A stretch of DNA of 64,000 nt, taken from positions 1,878,725-1,942,724 of the forward strand of contig JAJHZJ010000532.1 in NCBI GenBank assembly GCA_023548195.1, given 5' to 3'. Of this stretch, positions 53,540 to 63,589 are shown piece after piece (the stretch's first letter is position 1; each line of letters starts with the position of its first letter). Both the position numbers and the translations under genes were made by a program. This stretch comes from Bettongia penicillata ogilbyi (Eukaryota > Chordata > Mammalia > Diprotodontia > Potoroidae). A model generated the notes under the pieces. It did no database searches and had not been told where the DNA came from. It saw only the letters and a program-made list of their open reading frames with translations.

Positions 53540-53720
53540 ACTGAGATCATACACTTACTACCTGTATTGTATTGATCAGGTTACTTAACCTTCTAAGGCC
53601 TCAGTTTCCTCATCTATAAAATGAAGTGACTGTACTAGAGGATCTGTATTTTCTCTTCCTGCTCTAAGTCTATGAGTCTTGCAATGATTCTATGGTTCTT
53701 TCTGAGACTCAGTTTCCTCA
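53540..53720 (+). repeat. tRNA-headed MIR-type SINE
   Basis: 'gatcaggttacttaaccttctaaggcctcagtttcctcatctataaaatgaagtgactgtactagaggatctg' and 'cctgctctaagtctatgagtc' match the subtype at 14970. A second 'ctcagtttcctcatctgtagag' scrap follows at 53705. Confidence 0.75.
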
Positions 53721-53844
53721 TCTGTAGAGAGAGGACTAGAGGACATCATCATTTTTAGCTTTAAACTTATGAAGAAATAGAAGAGTTCCCCTTTGGAATG
53801 ATCCCGACCTGAAAAAGGTAAGGAATTTCTGACCTAGGAGGCCA

Positions 53845-53847
<3 letters not shown>

Positions 53848-53884
<37 letters not shown>
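53848..53884. repeat. (CT)n microsatellite
   Basis: A pure CT run of about 18 units. It generates the Arg-Glu repeat frames on the minus strand (53736-54057), which are artefacts. Confidence 0.95.
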
Positions 53885-53886
<2 letters not shown>

Positions 53887-54079
53887 AAGAGGCAACTCCT
53901 CAATTGTTCCCATATTTCTGTTAGGAAGAAGAGCATTCTTTACTTCCAGGATGCTTTGAGATAGAAGTAGGAGGTCAGAAGTCCCGAGACATGGGAAGGG
54001 GAGACCCCCAGAGAGCAGGGAGTGCTGCCCGCAGCCTCCTCTATCCTCGCTCTCCATGGTCGCAATTCAGTCTTGATTG

Positions 54080-54310
54080 CTTTTGTTGCTGTTGAGTTAT
54101 TTCAGTCCTGTCTGACTTGTTCGTGACCCCATATGGGGTTTTCCTGGCAAAGACACTGGAGTGGTTTGCTATCATTTAGCAGATGAGAAAACTGAGGCAA
54201 ACAGGGTGAAATGACTTGACAAGGGTCACGCAGCTATTAAGTATATAAGGCTGGATTTGAACTCAGGTCTTTCTGACTCAAACCTGGTGCTCTATTCACT
54301 GTATAAATTA
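54080..54310 (-). repeat. RTE-tailed CORE-SINE, antisense
   Basis: 'tgctgttgagttatttcagtcctgtctgact', 'catatggggttttcctggcaaagacactggagtggtttgc', 'gagaaaactgaggcaaacagggtg', 'ggctggatttgaactcaggtctttctgactc'. Confidence 0.9.
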
Positions 54311-54724
54311 TCTAATTCATTTGGATAATGTTTCTGTCCTCTTTCTTTTCCATTCATTTGACCCCTTCATCATAGCCTAGTAGCACTTAGAAACCAGGCA
54401 GGGAAAATAGAAAGAAGAAAACTTTCATGCTTATTCTGGCATAAAGGCTTGATGAAAAAGGGGGTTTAAAACGCCTCTGAGATAAAATGAAGTTTTGAAG
54501 TCCTCTAATGGCTTTAATCCACTTAAAGTTTTATTTCTATTCTTTGGATTCAAAACTGAATACTCAGACAAAACTTCCGGCTCAGGAGACATGTGACCAG
54601 TCGCTCTGCGGCTCCTGTTCATCTGGAATGGGCAGATAGATGATAAAGAGCCGTGGAGCTGGTTGTGTCTCTGCTATTATAAATGGAGGTAGCAGATCTA
54701 TTTCAAGGGCAAGGCCTGAAGATT
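54311..54724. other. Unassigned non-coding stretch
   Basis: Nothing recognised. An antisense 63-codon frame at 54431 is motif-free. Confidence 0.4.
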
Positions 54725-54925
54725 AGAGAGGCAGCTAGTGTAGTTAACAGATTGTTAGACCTGGAATCAGGAAGACCTAGCCATGAATCCCACCTGGGAA
54801 GCTTCCTTGCTGTGTGACCCTACATGTGACCCAAGCTGTGAAACCCATACAGTTTCCCCATATGTAAAATGAAGGGGTTGGACTTGACTTCTAAGGTCCC
54901 TCTTTACACTCAATCTATGTTTCTT
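54725..54925 (+). repeat. tRNA-headed MIR-type SINE
   Basis: 'gaggcagctagtgtagttaacagattgttagacctggaatcaggaagacctagc', 'ttgctgtgtgaccctacatg', 'gaaggggttggacttgacttctaaggtccc'. Confidence 0.85.
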
Positions 54926-55021
54926 ATAATTTAAAAGATATAAGAATTAGCTAGGCAATCAGAAACGTTTACTATTTCTAGATTTTTTCCCTCCTAGCAG
55001 AATGCAGTGGCAAACGTACAG

Positions 55022-55022
<1 letters not shown>

Positions 55023-55060
<38 letters not shown>

Positions 55061-55064
55061 GCAC
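55023..55064. repeat. (CA)n microsatellite
   Basis: A CA run with a CG-containing 3' end ('cacgcacgcac'). The poly-His/Thr frame across it is an artefact. Confidence 0.95.
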
Positions 55065-56344
55065 CCTTTCCACCTCAGAAATTCCATGGCTTTAAAAGCT
55101 CCAAGAGTAATGGTACAGAGCAACATCAGCTTAAACCAGAAGATAAAGAAATAGCCAAGCCAGAGGTTAGAGGGTTCTTGCTTTCTAATTTGTCTTTATA
55201 AAAAGAAGAAGGAATCAAATGAAAAACTGGCATATAGCAAAGTGAAAATGTCAGAGGCATTTAAAATTATCAAGCTTTTACCATGCACACTATCTTGCCC
55301 AGTGTCGGAGGAAATTGGGAATATTTTCATAAGTACAATCGACTCAGGCAGCTGGAGGAAAAAGTTCTCTTGAAATTGAGAAAATTACAGGCCAGCCATT
55401 TGACATTAGTTGGAGAAAAACAACAAACCTCAAGAGTTATTCTGGGAGTTCACACAAGAGAACGGCTGCAAACCCAGGACTTGAGTCTGGGAGGCCCATC
55501 TCAGGACTTTGGACTTTAGAAGCTCTCTGGAGATCACCAGAATTCTTTCTGGAGGCCACCACCAGTGGTCAAAGGAACATGACATGCTTCAGCAATATGC
55601 AGAGTGGCTTTTAATGGTGCACATGCTAATCTGCATGTGGAAGGAAGAACATTTTGAGACAGATTCTTTGGGAGCCTGGGCCCTGGGGAAAAGTCTGTGA
55701 GTTGAAGAGGGATGGGACATCTCTTTGAGATGGGCAAACTCTATTAGAGGCCCAAGGTCTTCTGTTGTGATGGAATTTAGTGACAAGCATCCTATCCATC
55801 TCCCCACTTTTAATGAGAAAATCTGTCTTGGTTAGAATGCTAAGGCAGGTAGTAACTTCACGATCTCCAAGTATGGACTTGCCCAATGTCACATAATTAA
55901 ATGTCTAAGGCTGGATCTGGATTCAGGTCTTCCTGACTCCAGACCCATCACTCTCACCAATGAGCCACTAGTGAGTTAAATTCTCTCTTTTGGTAGGGGG
56001 CAAGGAGAAGGGCAGTGCATGAGGACAATAAGCCTGCTTGGGATTTGTATATGTCAAAACCCTTCTATTTTCTACCCAAACAATGGATCATTTCCCTAAG
56101 AAATGTGTGTAGTACAGAGGAGGATGGCAGGTGTTTTAAAGCCCAAATAAAGTCCTGTGAACACCGTTGATTCTTCTTTGATCTCTGTTGATTCTTCTTT
56201 TCCTGTCCTTGTCCCATTGTTGTCATCTCTGTGGTTCCCCTGGGACATTGACTGCTTCTGCCATCTTTCTGTCCTACCGCAAGTGGTAAAAGCAGGGCTC
56301 AGATGCCCAGATTCAATTCAAAAAGCATTTTATAAGTCCCTACA
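55065..56344. other. Mostly unassigned; SINE core at 55860-55970
   Basis: 'cttgcccaatgtcacataattaaatgtctaaggctggatctggattcaggtcttcctgactcc' at 55868-55940 is a SINE core. The rest is repeat-poor. Three staggered antisense frames at 55534-55892 in different phases look like chance openness. Confidence 0.4.
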
Positions 56345-56577
56345 AAGTGCAAGTAGGTGGCACAGCAGATAGACTGTAGGGCCTGGAAGATGTGAAGTCA
56401 AATCTGTTCTCAGATACTTATTAGCTGTGTGATATTGGCAAGTCACTTAACCCTGTTTGCCTCAGTTTCCTCATCTGCAAAGGAATTTGGAAAAGGAAAT
56501 GGCAAACTACTTCAGTATCTCTGCCAAGAAAATCTCAGATAGGATTACAAAGAGTCAGACACAACTGAAATGAAGAT
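56345..56577 (+). repeat. RTE-tailed CORE-SINE
   Basis: 'caagtaggtggcacagcagatagactgtagggcctgg', 'ttagctgtgtgatattggcaagtcacttaaccctg', 'ggaaaaggaaatggcaaactacttcag', 'aggattacaaagagtcagacacaactgaaatgaag'. Confidence 0.9.
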
Positions 56578-57130
56578 TCAGAAGAAAGTTACGATCTCTG
56601 ATTTCAGTGGGGTCCAGGTAACTTCTCAGGTGCTGGTGAGGAGACTCTCTCTACCAAAGTAAGACAGCACCATCTCTGCAACTTACAGTCTTAATTGCCC
56701 AGAGCACCCAGCAATGACTATGGGTCAGTGAGGAAGTATGTATTAGAGGTGGACCTTGAACCTTAACCCTTGACTGGGTGGGCAGCTCTTTCTCTTTCCT
56801 ATACCACCCTGCTGTGCTGTGGACTATAAATGACTCCACCCTCTCCACATGCAGAGATCAGATGTCTCTGGCCCAGTCTGGAATATGACGAGGATCTGAG
56901 GAAGCCTCTAAATCAACTTTGCTCCTGTTTCCTGGGATTCCTGGAAGGCTGTGCAGTTTCCTGAGGCAGTCACGGGACTCTTATCCTCCAAATTATTCTC
57001 TAGCTATTAAGAGATCAGGATCAGACTCCTTTAACAGGGAGCTGAGCATCTGTTCATTGGCTTTTGGGGAACTTGAGGTAGGTCCAGAGGAAGAACGGAG
57101 CAGGAACGACTTGTCTTTTTGGAAACTCTG
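56578..57130. other. Unassigned non-coding stretch
   Basis: No repeat recognised. The 103-codon frame at 56919-57230 crosses the junction into L1/SINE sequence and is not accepted. Confidence 0.4.
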
Positions 57131-58115
57131 GCTACTAGTTCTCAAAGAGAAGAATGCAAGCTATCAAGTAAAAATGCTCCAAATTACTGATGATTTTTTG
57201 TTGTTGCTCAGTTGTTTCAGTTGTGTCTAACTCTTTGTGACCCCATTTGGGGTTTTGTTGGCAATGACCTTGGAGTTGTTTGCCATTTCTTTCTCCAGTT
57301 CATTTTACACATGAGAAAACTGAGACAAACAGTGTTAAGTGACTTGCCCAGGGTCACACAGTCGGTGTTCGAGGATGGATTTGAACTCAAGAAGATGAGT
57401 CTTCTTGACTTCAGTCCTTGCACTCTGCACTATGGCGCCACCTAGCTGTCACTAATAATCAGAGAAATGAAAATAAAAAAACTCTTAGGTTCTACCTTAT
57501 ACAGGTCAGATTGAGAAAGCTGATCAAAAAGGAAAATAAGAAATGTTAGAGGAGGCAGAAAGAAAACAGGCACATGAACACACTGTTGGTGGGTCTATGA
57601 ATGGATCCAGCCATTCTGAGGGGCAATCTGGAACTTGATGCCCTAAAATTTACAACACTGGGAATAGCTTTTTATCTAGAGATAGAAATGTAATGGAATA
57701 CTAATTTGCTTTAGAAATAACAAAGGCGGCTATAGCAGAGAAACTTTCAAAGACCCATCTGACTGATGCAGAGTAAAGTGAGCAGGACCAGGAGAATAAT
57801 TTTTATTGTAACAACAATATCGTAAAGACAAATAATTTTAAAGACTTAAGAACTTTGATTGAGACAGTGACCACCCATGATTCCAGAGGACAGCTGATGA
57901 AGTTTCCTCCTCACCTCCTGATTGAGAGATGATTAGACTCAGGGTACAGAATAAGTCTGGACATGACCAATGTGGGAATTTGTTTTGCTTGACTACAAAT
58001 ATTTATTAAAAGGGTTTCTTTTTCTTTTCCTTTTTTAATGGGGAAGGGAAGGAGGTAGGAGGGAGAGAAAATGGATTTTGTTCAATTAAAAAAATCTAAT
58101 TTAATTAAAAAAGAA
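57131..58115 (+). mobile_element. L1 ORF2 C-terminus and 3' UTR, split by SINE
   Basis: 'gttctcaaagagaagaatgcaagctatcaag', 'aaaatgctccaaattactgatgat' joins, after a SINE, 'cactaataatcagagaaatgaaaat', 'gttctaccttatacaggtcagattgag', 'cacactgttggtgggtctatgaatggatccagccattctg', 'gtgagcaggaccaggagaataat', ending in AT-rich tail. This is L1 ORF2 C-terminal order ('SENEN...FYL..VRL', 'LVGL*MDPAIL'), with stops throughout and an internal deletion before 57690. Confidence 0.85.
57195..57442 (-). repeat. RTE-tailed CORE-SINE inside L1
   Basis: 'gttgctcagttgtttcagttgtgtctaactctttgtgacccc', 'ccttggagttgtttgccatttctttctcc', 'gacttgcccagggtcacacag', 'tggcgccacctagctg'. Flanks 'ttactgatgat' / 'tcactaataat' are an imperfect duplication of L1 sequence. 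Confidence 0.9.
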
Positions 58116-58629
58116 ACTCTGTCTAGTGCCTAACATTGTGTTAATTTGTCCAGCCTGCTCTGGGAAGGATATATAACCCTGAGGGATAGAATTTCACGTG
58201 CTGAGAATTTTGTCTAAAGAATTCAGTGCTTTATCAGAAACCACTCAGCATATAAATGAGAGGCAGGATGTATTTGGAAAGAGTGAGCAGTATGGTTTAG
58301 ATATAGGGGTGGGAAAACTGCTGGCCTTGGGGCCCTCAGCTTCCCCACCCTCATTTAGAGGAAAGAAGCCTGAACTAAGAGTTACAAGACTTCAATTCTT
58401 GTCCCAGTTCTGCCTCAAATTGAGTGGGAAGGCTTTGGCATGTCTTTTACCTTCCTTGAGCTTTGTTTCTGGTAGATCAAGAGGTTTGAACTAAATAAAC
58501 CCATCGAAGTTTATGAGGTCAGTTCTGGAGTAGCTGTCTTGGAATTACCAAAGGTTGAATTCCTAGGAAAGGATCCTTGAGTTTAATGGTGTTCCCTACC
58601 ACCATCTTTGGTGTTATCTATAAGTTTAT
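58116..58629. other. Mostly unassigned; SINE scrap
   Basis: 58370-58500 contains a worn tRNA-headed SINE ('agttacaagacttcaattcttgtcccagttctgcctc'). A 98-codon frame at 58198-58494 overlaps it and has no motif. Confidence 0.4.
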
Positions 58630-58812
58630 CAGTCTAGGCCTGAAAGAAACTTTGGAGGCCATCTAGTTCAACCCTCCAATTTTACAGATGAGAAAACTAC
58701 TTTGGCGGTTCAATGAGATACTCATGGTTAACCAGTAATTAAGCAAGAGAGAGACAAATTTCAAATCCAGATCCAGTACTCATTCTACTGTGCCATGCTA
58801 CCTCAAGTATTG
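58630..58812 (+). repeat. MIR3-like CORE-SINE
   Basis: 'gtctaggcctgaaagaaactttggaggccatctagttcaaccctcc', 'tttacagatgagaaaactac', 'tcaaatccagatccagtactcattctactgtgccatgctacctc'. Confidence 0.8.
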
Positions 58813-59100
58813 TTGACAATTGGTAGGGCGGAGGGAAATGATCTTGCCTTATCACCTATCCAAATCACAAAACCCACATTCAGAACCATGCTTGTGCCCT
58901 TTACCTGTAGAGTCAGCCAATATATAGACAGTCAAACAGCCACTTGTCCCCCAAGGTGGTCCTAGCCCCCCTGGGTCATTTCGGGTATATTTTGGCAGAC
59001 ATGCATGAGGATGTTTGTCTTGCCAGGGCTCAAGATAGCTCTGAGCTACACATAAACAGGAAGCCTTTAGGTTGCAGGCTGCACCTTCCCCCGGTAATAA
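58813..59100. other. Unassigned, repeat-poor
   Basis: No repeat recognised. It leads into the two short ORFs at 59.1-59.7 kb. A 66-codon frame at 58944 overlaps it and has no motif. Confidence 0.4.
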
Positions 59101-59391
59101 ATGAATTTAAAAGACACACATTCAAAGACACTGAAGAAGAGTAGGCTGGAGGCGTTCATGGAGCAGCCAGTCATGAAGACTGAGCCTCAAACTTTAATGA
59201 TTTGCCCAGATGGCTTGGACAGGAAAAAGAAAAGCAACCCTTCCAAAGTGCTACAGATGGTAGTAATCCAGGAAGCGGAGCAAACCAGGAGGGGACTCCC
59301 AGTCATCACTGAAGAGGATGTAGAAGAGAAATCAGAGGATCTCATTAAGACGCTGGGAGCAGCTGAGAACAAACACAGTGCTGAAGGATAA
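59101..59391 (+). CDS. Unrecognised 96-codon ORF, possible exon or old gene fragment
   Basis: I do not recognise this protein. The frame is open for 97 codons in DNA without any repeat I can name. An alternative start at 59158 gives 78 residues. The C-terminal half is acidic and polar: 'VLQMVVIQEAEQTRRGLPVI' then 'TEEDVEEKSEDLIKTLGAAE', predicted helical by eye. A basic patch 'GLDRKKKSNPSK' precedes it. There is no signal peptide or membrane segment. The start context is poor, no clear splice acceptor precedes it and no polyadenylation signal is near. It could be a processed-pseudogene piece, a lineage-specific exon or chance. Confidence 0.2.
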   Translation: MNLKDTHSKTLKKSRLEAFMEQPVMKTEPQTLMICPDGLDRKKKSNPSKVLQMVVIQEAEQTRRGLPVITEEDVEEKSEDLIKTLGAAENKHSAEG

Positions 59392-59425
59392 ATATATGTC
59401 TAACATGCCCAAGAGGGAAAAATGA

Positions 59426-59686
59426 GCAAGAGTTCAGACGAAAAACAACGAAACTTCACATGCTGTTGGGAAGGATGGTGTTCATATCGGCCCGGAAGGA
59501 TACATGAGTATTGCTAGCAAATTAATTTCTCGATGCCAAAGTCTAATAAACAGCTGCAAGCGTAAAAAAAAAAGCTGTAAACAGGATGCTAGAGTGACTT
59601 GGAAGATAAAACGATATCGTAGGAAGTGGTGTCATTGTTATAGAAGGTTGAGATTAAGATCTTGCTTAAGCGTATTGTTTTATTAG
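59426..59686 (+). pseudogene. Unrecognised open segment with SGNH-like D-x-x-H motif and Cys/Arg-rich end
   Basis: In another frame, 32 bases after the previous stop, an 86-codon segment is open (first ATG at 59504, leaving 60 residues). Before that ATG it reads 'VGKDGVHIGPEGYMSIASKL', which resembles the block V 'DGxH...GY..LA..L' of SGNH/GDSL esterases, a domain also found in ORF1 of some CR1-clade LINEs. The rest is basic and Cys-rich ('CKRKKKSCKQDARVTWKIKR', 'RRKWCHCYRRLRLRSC'). No catalytic GDS block is seen nearby. It may be the tail of a decayed esterase-type ORF together with the 59101 ORF after a frameshift. Chance is also possible. Confidence 0.2.
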
Positions 59687-60599
59687 CTTGAAGAAAGCTG
59701 GCATGTATCCCATATAGGAAATACCCCAAATATCCTTTCAAAAATCTGAAAAGTGCTTTGCAAAGTATAAATATAAATCATTTTCATGTCATTCTAATTA
59801 TTTGCTTTTGAATATCTGAAATATAAAATTCTATTTTTTCCCATTATCAAAGTCCTTCTCAGATAATAAATCAGAAAGGAAGTCATATAGACTCTTCAGT
59901 GTCATGGAAACTAAATTTGGGTATGAGAGAATTGACTCATTGGGTCGATATTTGTCTTGGTTGTTGAGTGGTAAGTTAGGTTTTAAAACCAGAGTTGATT
60001 TGATTTTCATTTTGAAGACTTTCCCAATAAAGTGTTATAAAGTCAAAATGATCAGTCTTAGAGAGTTCTGTTCTCATATAGATCTTCCCTCCATGAAGAA
60101 AGGGATCTCATTCCATATACATATGGATAATATTTCTCATTTAAGTGGTCATCTTGACAACTAATGGGCAGCCTTCTGAGCTTATATTGGTCTGATTAGC
60201 CACAGTTGGACACATTGTATCTTGACCCCAACATAGCAGTACCATTTTGATCTTTTTCAAGGATGAAGACAACAACATCCAGGCAGTTTGCCCTCAAAAT
60301 CAGGAAGAACTGATTTTGGGTTCAAGTCCTACTTCTGATATATACAGGCTGTTATTTCCTTGTTAACTTAACCTCTCAGTGCTCTAGGCAAATCTCTTCA
60401 TCTAAAACTTGCAGAGGAGGCATCAACCAGCATTGTAGAGGAAGTTTTTAAGGAATTTCCTAAATGAGTGAAGTCACTTATCAGCCCTTATCCCTAATAT
60501 AAGTAATTTCCAATATACTATTAGCATTCCCAATATACTATTGGACATACAGAAATGTAACAAGTAAATTGTGAAGAAATAAATTTAATGATAGAATCC
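59687..60599. other. Unassigned, AT-rich, repeat-poor
   Basis: No repeat assigned apart from possible SINE scraps at 60270-60400. An 86-codon frame at 59904-60164 has no recognised motif. Confidence 0.4.
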
Positions 60600-60845
60600 G
60601 CAGAATATGTATATGTATGTGTTTATCTGTACATATATACACATACATATGTATATATACACATATATTTAAATGTATTGTATCTTTTGTTTTTACATTA
60701 TCTTTGGGTATATATTATATACAAAAATTTTATATATTGCATATAAATATGCTAAATACTTTATATATAGTATATACTACATGTAGTATATACTATATAT
60801 ACTCTCTGTGTGTATACACACACACATACACACACACACACACAT
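60600..60845. repeat. Compound TA/TG/CA microsatellite
   Basis: Imperfect ATGTAT, ATATAC and TATACT blocks lead to a CACACA run at about 60819-60843. The Tyr/Ile-rich frame at 60617-60853 is an artefact. Confidence 0.9.
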
Positions 60846-61076
60846 TTATTTAAGTCCTAATCCCCATCCTGAGGCATTTCTTGAAACAAAGAATAAATAA
60901 AAGGGGGAACAGTTCAGTAGAATTAACACATCAGTTGAGACTGCCACTATATGCAGTGTCCCACCCTCATAGTCTACCCACCTCTGCAAAGAAGAGGGGA
61001 TGGCCCATTTTTTGTTGATCAAGCTTGATCTTTTTAAGTCCTTAGTATTATTTGGGTCCTTCATTCTTTCCATTTA
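60846..61076. other. Unassigned spacer
   Basis: No feature recognised. The antisense 75-codon frame is motif-free. Confidence 0.4.
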
Positions 61077-61158
61077 TAATGCTATAGTCACAATGTATAT
61101 GATTCCACTAGATTGCGTAATGCTATAGTCACAATGTATATGATTCCACTAGATTGTG
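61077..61158. repeat. 41-bp tandem duplication, two copies
   Basis: Unit 61077-61117 is repeated at 61118-61158 with a single difference (gattgCg versus gattgTg). The unit begins 'taatgctatagtcacaatg' and ends 'ccactagattg'. Confidence 0.95.
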
Positions 61159-61159
61159 C

Positions 61160-61375
61160 AGTGATTCTGACTTTAAATCTGGTGTAAGATACTTTCTAGC
61201 TATGTGACCCTGGGCAATATACTTAAATTGTTTCAGCCTCAGTTTCCTCATCTGTAGAATGGGGATAATAACAGCACTACCTCCAAGCATCATTGTGAGG
61301 ATAAAGATGAGCTAATACTTGTAAAGTGCTTTGCAAACCCCAAAGTGCTATATGAAAGCATCATCATCGTCGTCA
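61160..61375 (+). repeat. MIR
   Basis: 'tttctagctatgtgaccctgggcaatatacttaaattg', 'agcctcagtttcctcatctgtagaatggggataataacagc', 'cattgtgaggataaagatgagctaatacttgtaaagtgctttgcaaa'. Classic MIR in sense, close to the placental consensus. Confidence 0.9.
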
Positions 61376-62599
61376 TATTGTTTTCCTGGTTCTTTCTGAT
61401 ATATTTCAGTAGGAATATTCTTTAAAAAAAAATTCCATAGGATTAAGTAATGTTCAATCTTACTCCTCTTCTAGAAGGTGGTCAGGAGAGTCCCTGTTCA
61501 ACTTTTGGAGATTACAGGGCATAAACCTTTGTTGGAAGGTGCGCCTCCTATGGAAGCAGACATGTCCCAGCACTTTGTTGAACATCTCTGATTGGTTTCC
61601 AGTGTCTGGAGCTGCCTTCAAGATGACTGGTGACTGAGATTCAGCAGGGGACAGACTGTGGTCAGAGGACCTTTTCAAACAAGAGAGCAGTTAGAAATCA
61701 GAGATCTCCAAGGGAGAAAAAGAGTTCTCCCCTCCTACCCTTAGGGACCAAAAGTGACTGCTCATAAGAAAAGCACACAATAAGCCTGTGCTTGCCTGGG
61801 AGAGTCTGAGAAGTGAATTTCTTTAGTTTCTTCTGCTTTCTGGTCTCCTTTTCTTACTCTAGGTCATAGACAGAGAATGGTTTTTTCAGCCTTGAGGATG
61901 ATCTCTTGGGCAATCTTATGTTTCAAGTTTGAGAATCCTTAACTGGCCTCTAAAAGGGGTATTTCCTCAGAAAATCAATCACTCAAAGGACAAATGTATC
62001 TTAAGCTCATACATGTGCCACGTACTTTGCTAGATGCTGGGAATATAAAAGAAGGGATTCTTCACAGTATGTTTTCCTATAACTAAAAGACTAAGTGTGC
62101 AGGAGTATCCAGGAGACCTTGTGAGTTGCTAAGATGGTGGCCCAGGTTCTCTTCCATACTCACCCAGAAACTCTAGACTCATTCAAAATATAGTTGATCT
62201 CAAAGGCTGACTCACCAAGGGGTTCATTATTTCTCTCTCTGACTTGTTACCTTCACACCACAGTAAAACTACTCTGTGAAGTTTTATCTCTAAAATAACG
62301 TGCATCTCTGACTTATTTCTAAGTTTACCTACATGTGGGTATAGACTCTTTGTGAGATCGCTGAACAAATACCACCCATTTACCTAGGAACTTCACTGTC
62401 CAAGTAACTTACAGCAAAATGATGAGGGATTGGCAAGATATAGACCTTCTCTGTGATCCTATATGCTGAATTTTTCTCTGATAATATTAAGATATTTATT
62501 GGAAAGGAAGGGGAGATGATAGCCCTATTTTTTTTTTATCTAGAATGAGAGATAAGATCATCTCTGCTCTGGATATTATCAGAACAGCTCAGAATAACT
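61376..62599. other. Mostly unassigned; LDR head scrap
   Basis: 61995-62060 ('aagctcatacatgtgccacgtactttgctagatgctggg') is an LDR-head-like scrap. The remainder has no recognised feature. Antisense frames at 61460 and 62183 lack motifs. Confidence 0.4.
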
Positions 62600-63482
62600 G
62601 GACTTCTGAATTCAGTTCTGGGTTTCACTGTTTGGGAAGGACATTGAGAAGCTGGATCACATCCAGGGGAAAGCAACAAGGATGGTGAAAGGATTAGAAA
62701 CCATCAGAGAACAGATTGAAACAACCTAGAAAAAGGGCAAGAAGTTCCCCTGGTGAGATTTCAGCAAATTTGGAAAGTCTGGAGTAATGAAAAGTCAAAC
62801 TGTGAAAGTAACAGCAGCTGCCCCTTTGGGGACTCAGCCTACCAAGGAGAGTGGGAGTTGGAGGGACGCTTAAACCTAGAAGGAGGTATTATAAAAAGTG
62901 TAGGGGGGGGAATATAACTGTTTTCAAGTATTTGGAGGTCTGTTGTGCAGGAAGGGGGATTACATTTATCCTGTTTGTCTCAAAGCGCAGAATTGAAATT
63001 GCATATGTAAACTTAATTTAAGAAAAAAAAAAACAAGCTACTATTGCCATTTGCTGGAGTTGTCATCGGCCACTTGGGATTTTTCTTCTTCAAAGGGAGT
63101 AATACTGGTTTTTATTATGATAAGTGAATTTCTTTCAACCCCCAGCATGGGTCTAGGCATATAAATTAGGGCCAAGATCATGAAGATTCCTGGATGCTTT
63201 GAGATCCCTAAGGATTTACTTAGCGACTGATCAAAGGTGATAGGGAAGAGATAACAGTTTTTGTTTTTCTCTTTGGCAGCTAAACCCAGATCCCTATCCC
63301 TTTACACTTCCTAATCATTAGAGCTGTTCTCAGATGAGCTGCCTTGGGAAGTAAGAGTTTCTCATCATTAGAGGAGACCAAATGACTCCGTGTCAGGGCA
63401 GTTACATTGACCACTTCCATTTGGTTAGCAGATGGTCTCAAAGGTCCTTTCCAACTCTGAGATTCCAGTATTCAGTGATTCC
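62600..63482 (+). mobile_element. CR1/L3 LINE 3' end, interrupted
   Basis: 'gttctgggtttcactgtttgggaaggacattgagaagctgg', 'atccaggggaaagcaacaaggatggtgaaaggattagaaacc', 'ttttcaagtatttggaggtctgttgtgcaggaaggggg', then after a foreign or degraded stretch (63050-63300) 'gatgagctgccttgggaagtaagag' and 'ggtctcaaaggtcctttccaactctgagattccag' with ATTC-type tail. This is the order of the CR1 C-terminal ORF2/3' UTR as known from birds and mammalian L3. Confidence 0.8.
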
Positions 63483-63589
63483 AACTAGATAGCTAAATAA
63501 TCACAAATATGATTCAGAGTTATTGGCTCTGCCTCTTGGAGCCTAAGTTCTATAGGCAGTTATACTGGTTTTGTGAAATTATGGCCACC

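Noticed and set aside
53736..54057. Arg-Glu repeat protein
   Set aside because: Translation of a CT microsatellite on the opposite strand.
59504..59686. Protamine-like Cys/Arg-rich small protein
   Set aside because: Cys and Arg residues are present, but it lacks the dense Arg clusters, the short exon structure and any recognisable family match. Kept only as an unexplained open segment.
61077..61158. CRISPR-like repeat
   Set aside because: Two directly adjacent copies without spacers in a vertebrate genome; a simple tandem duplication.
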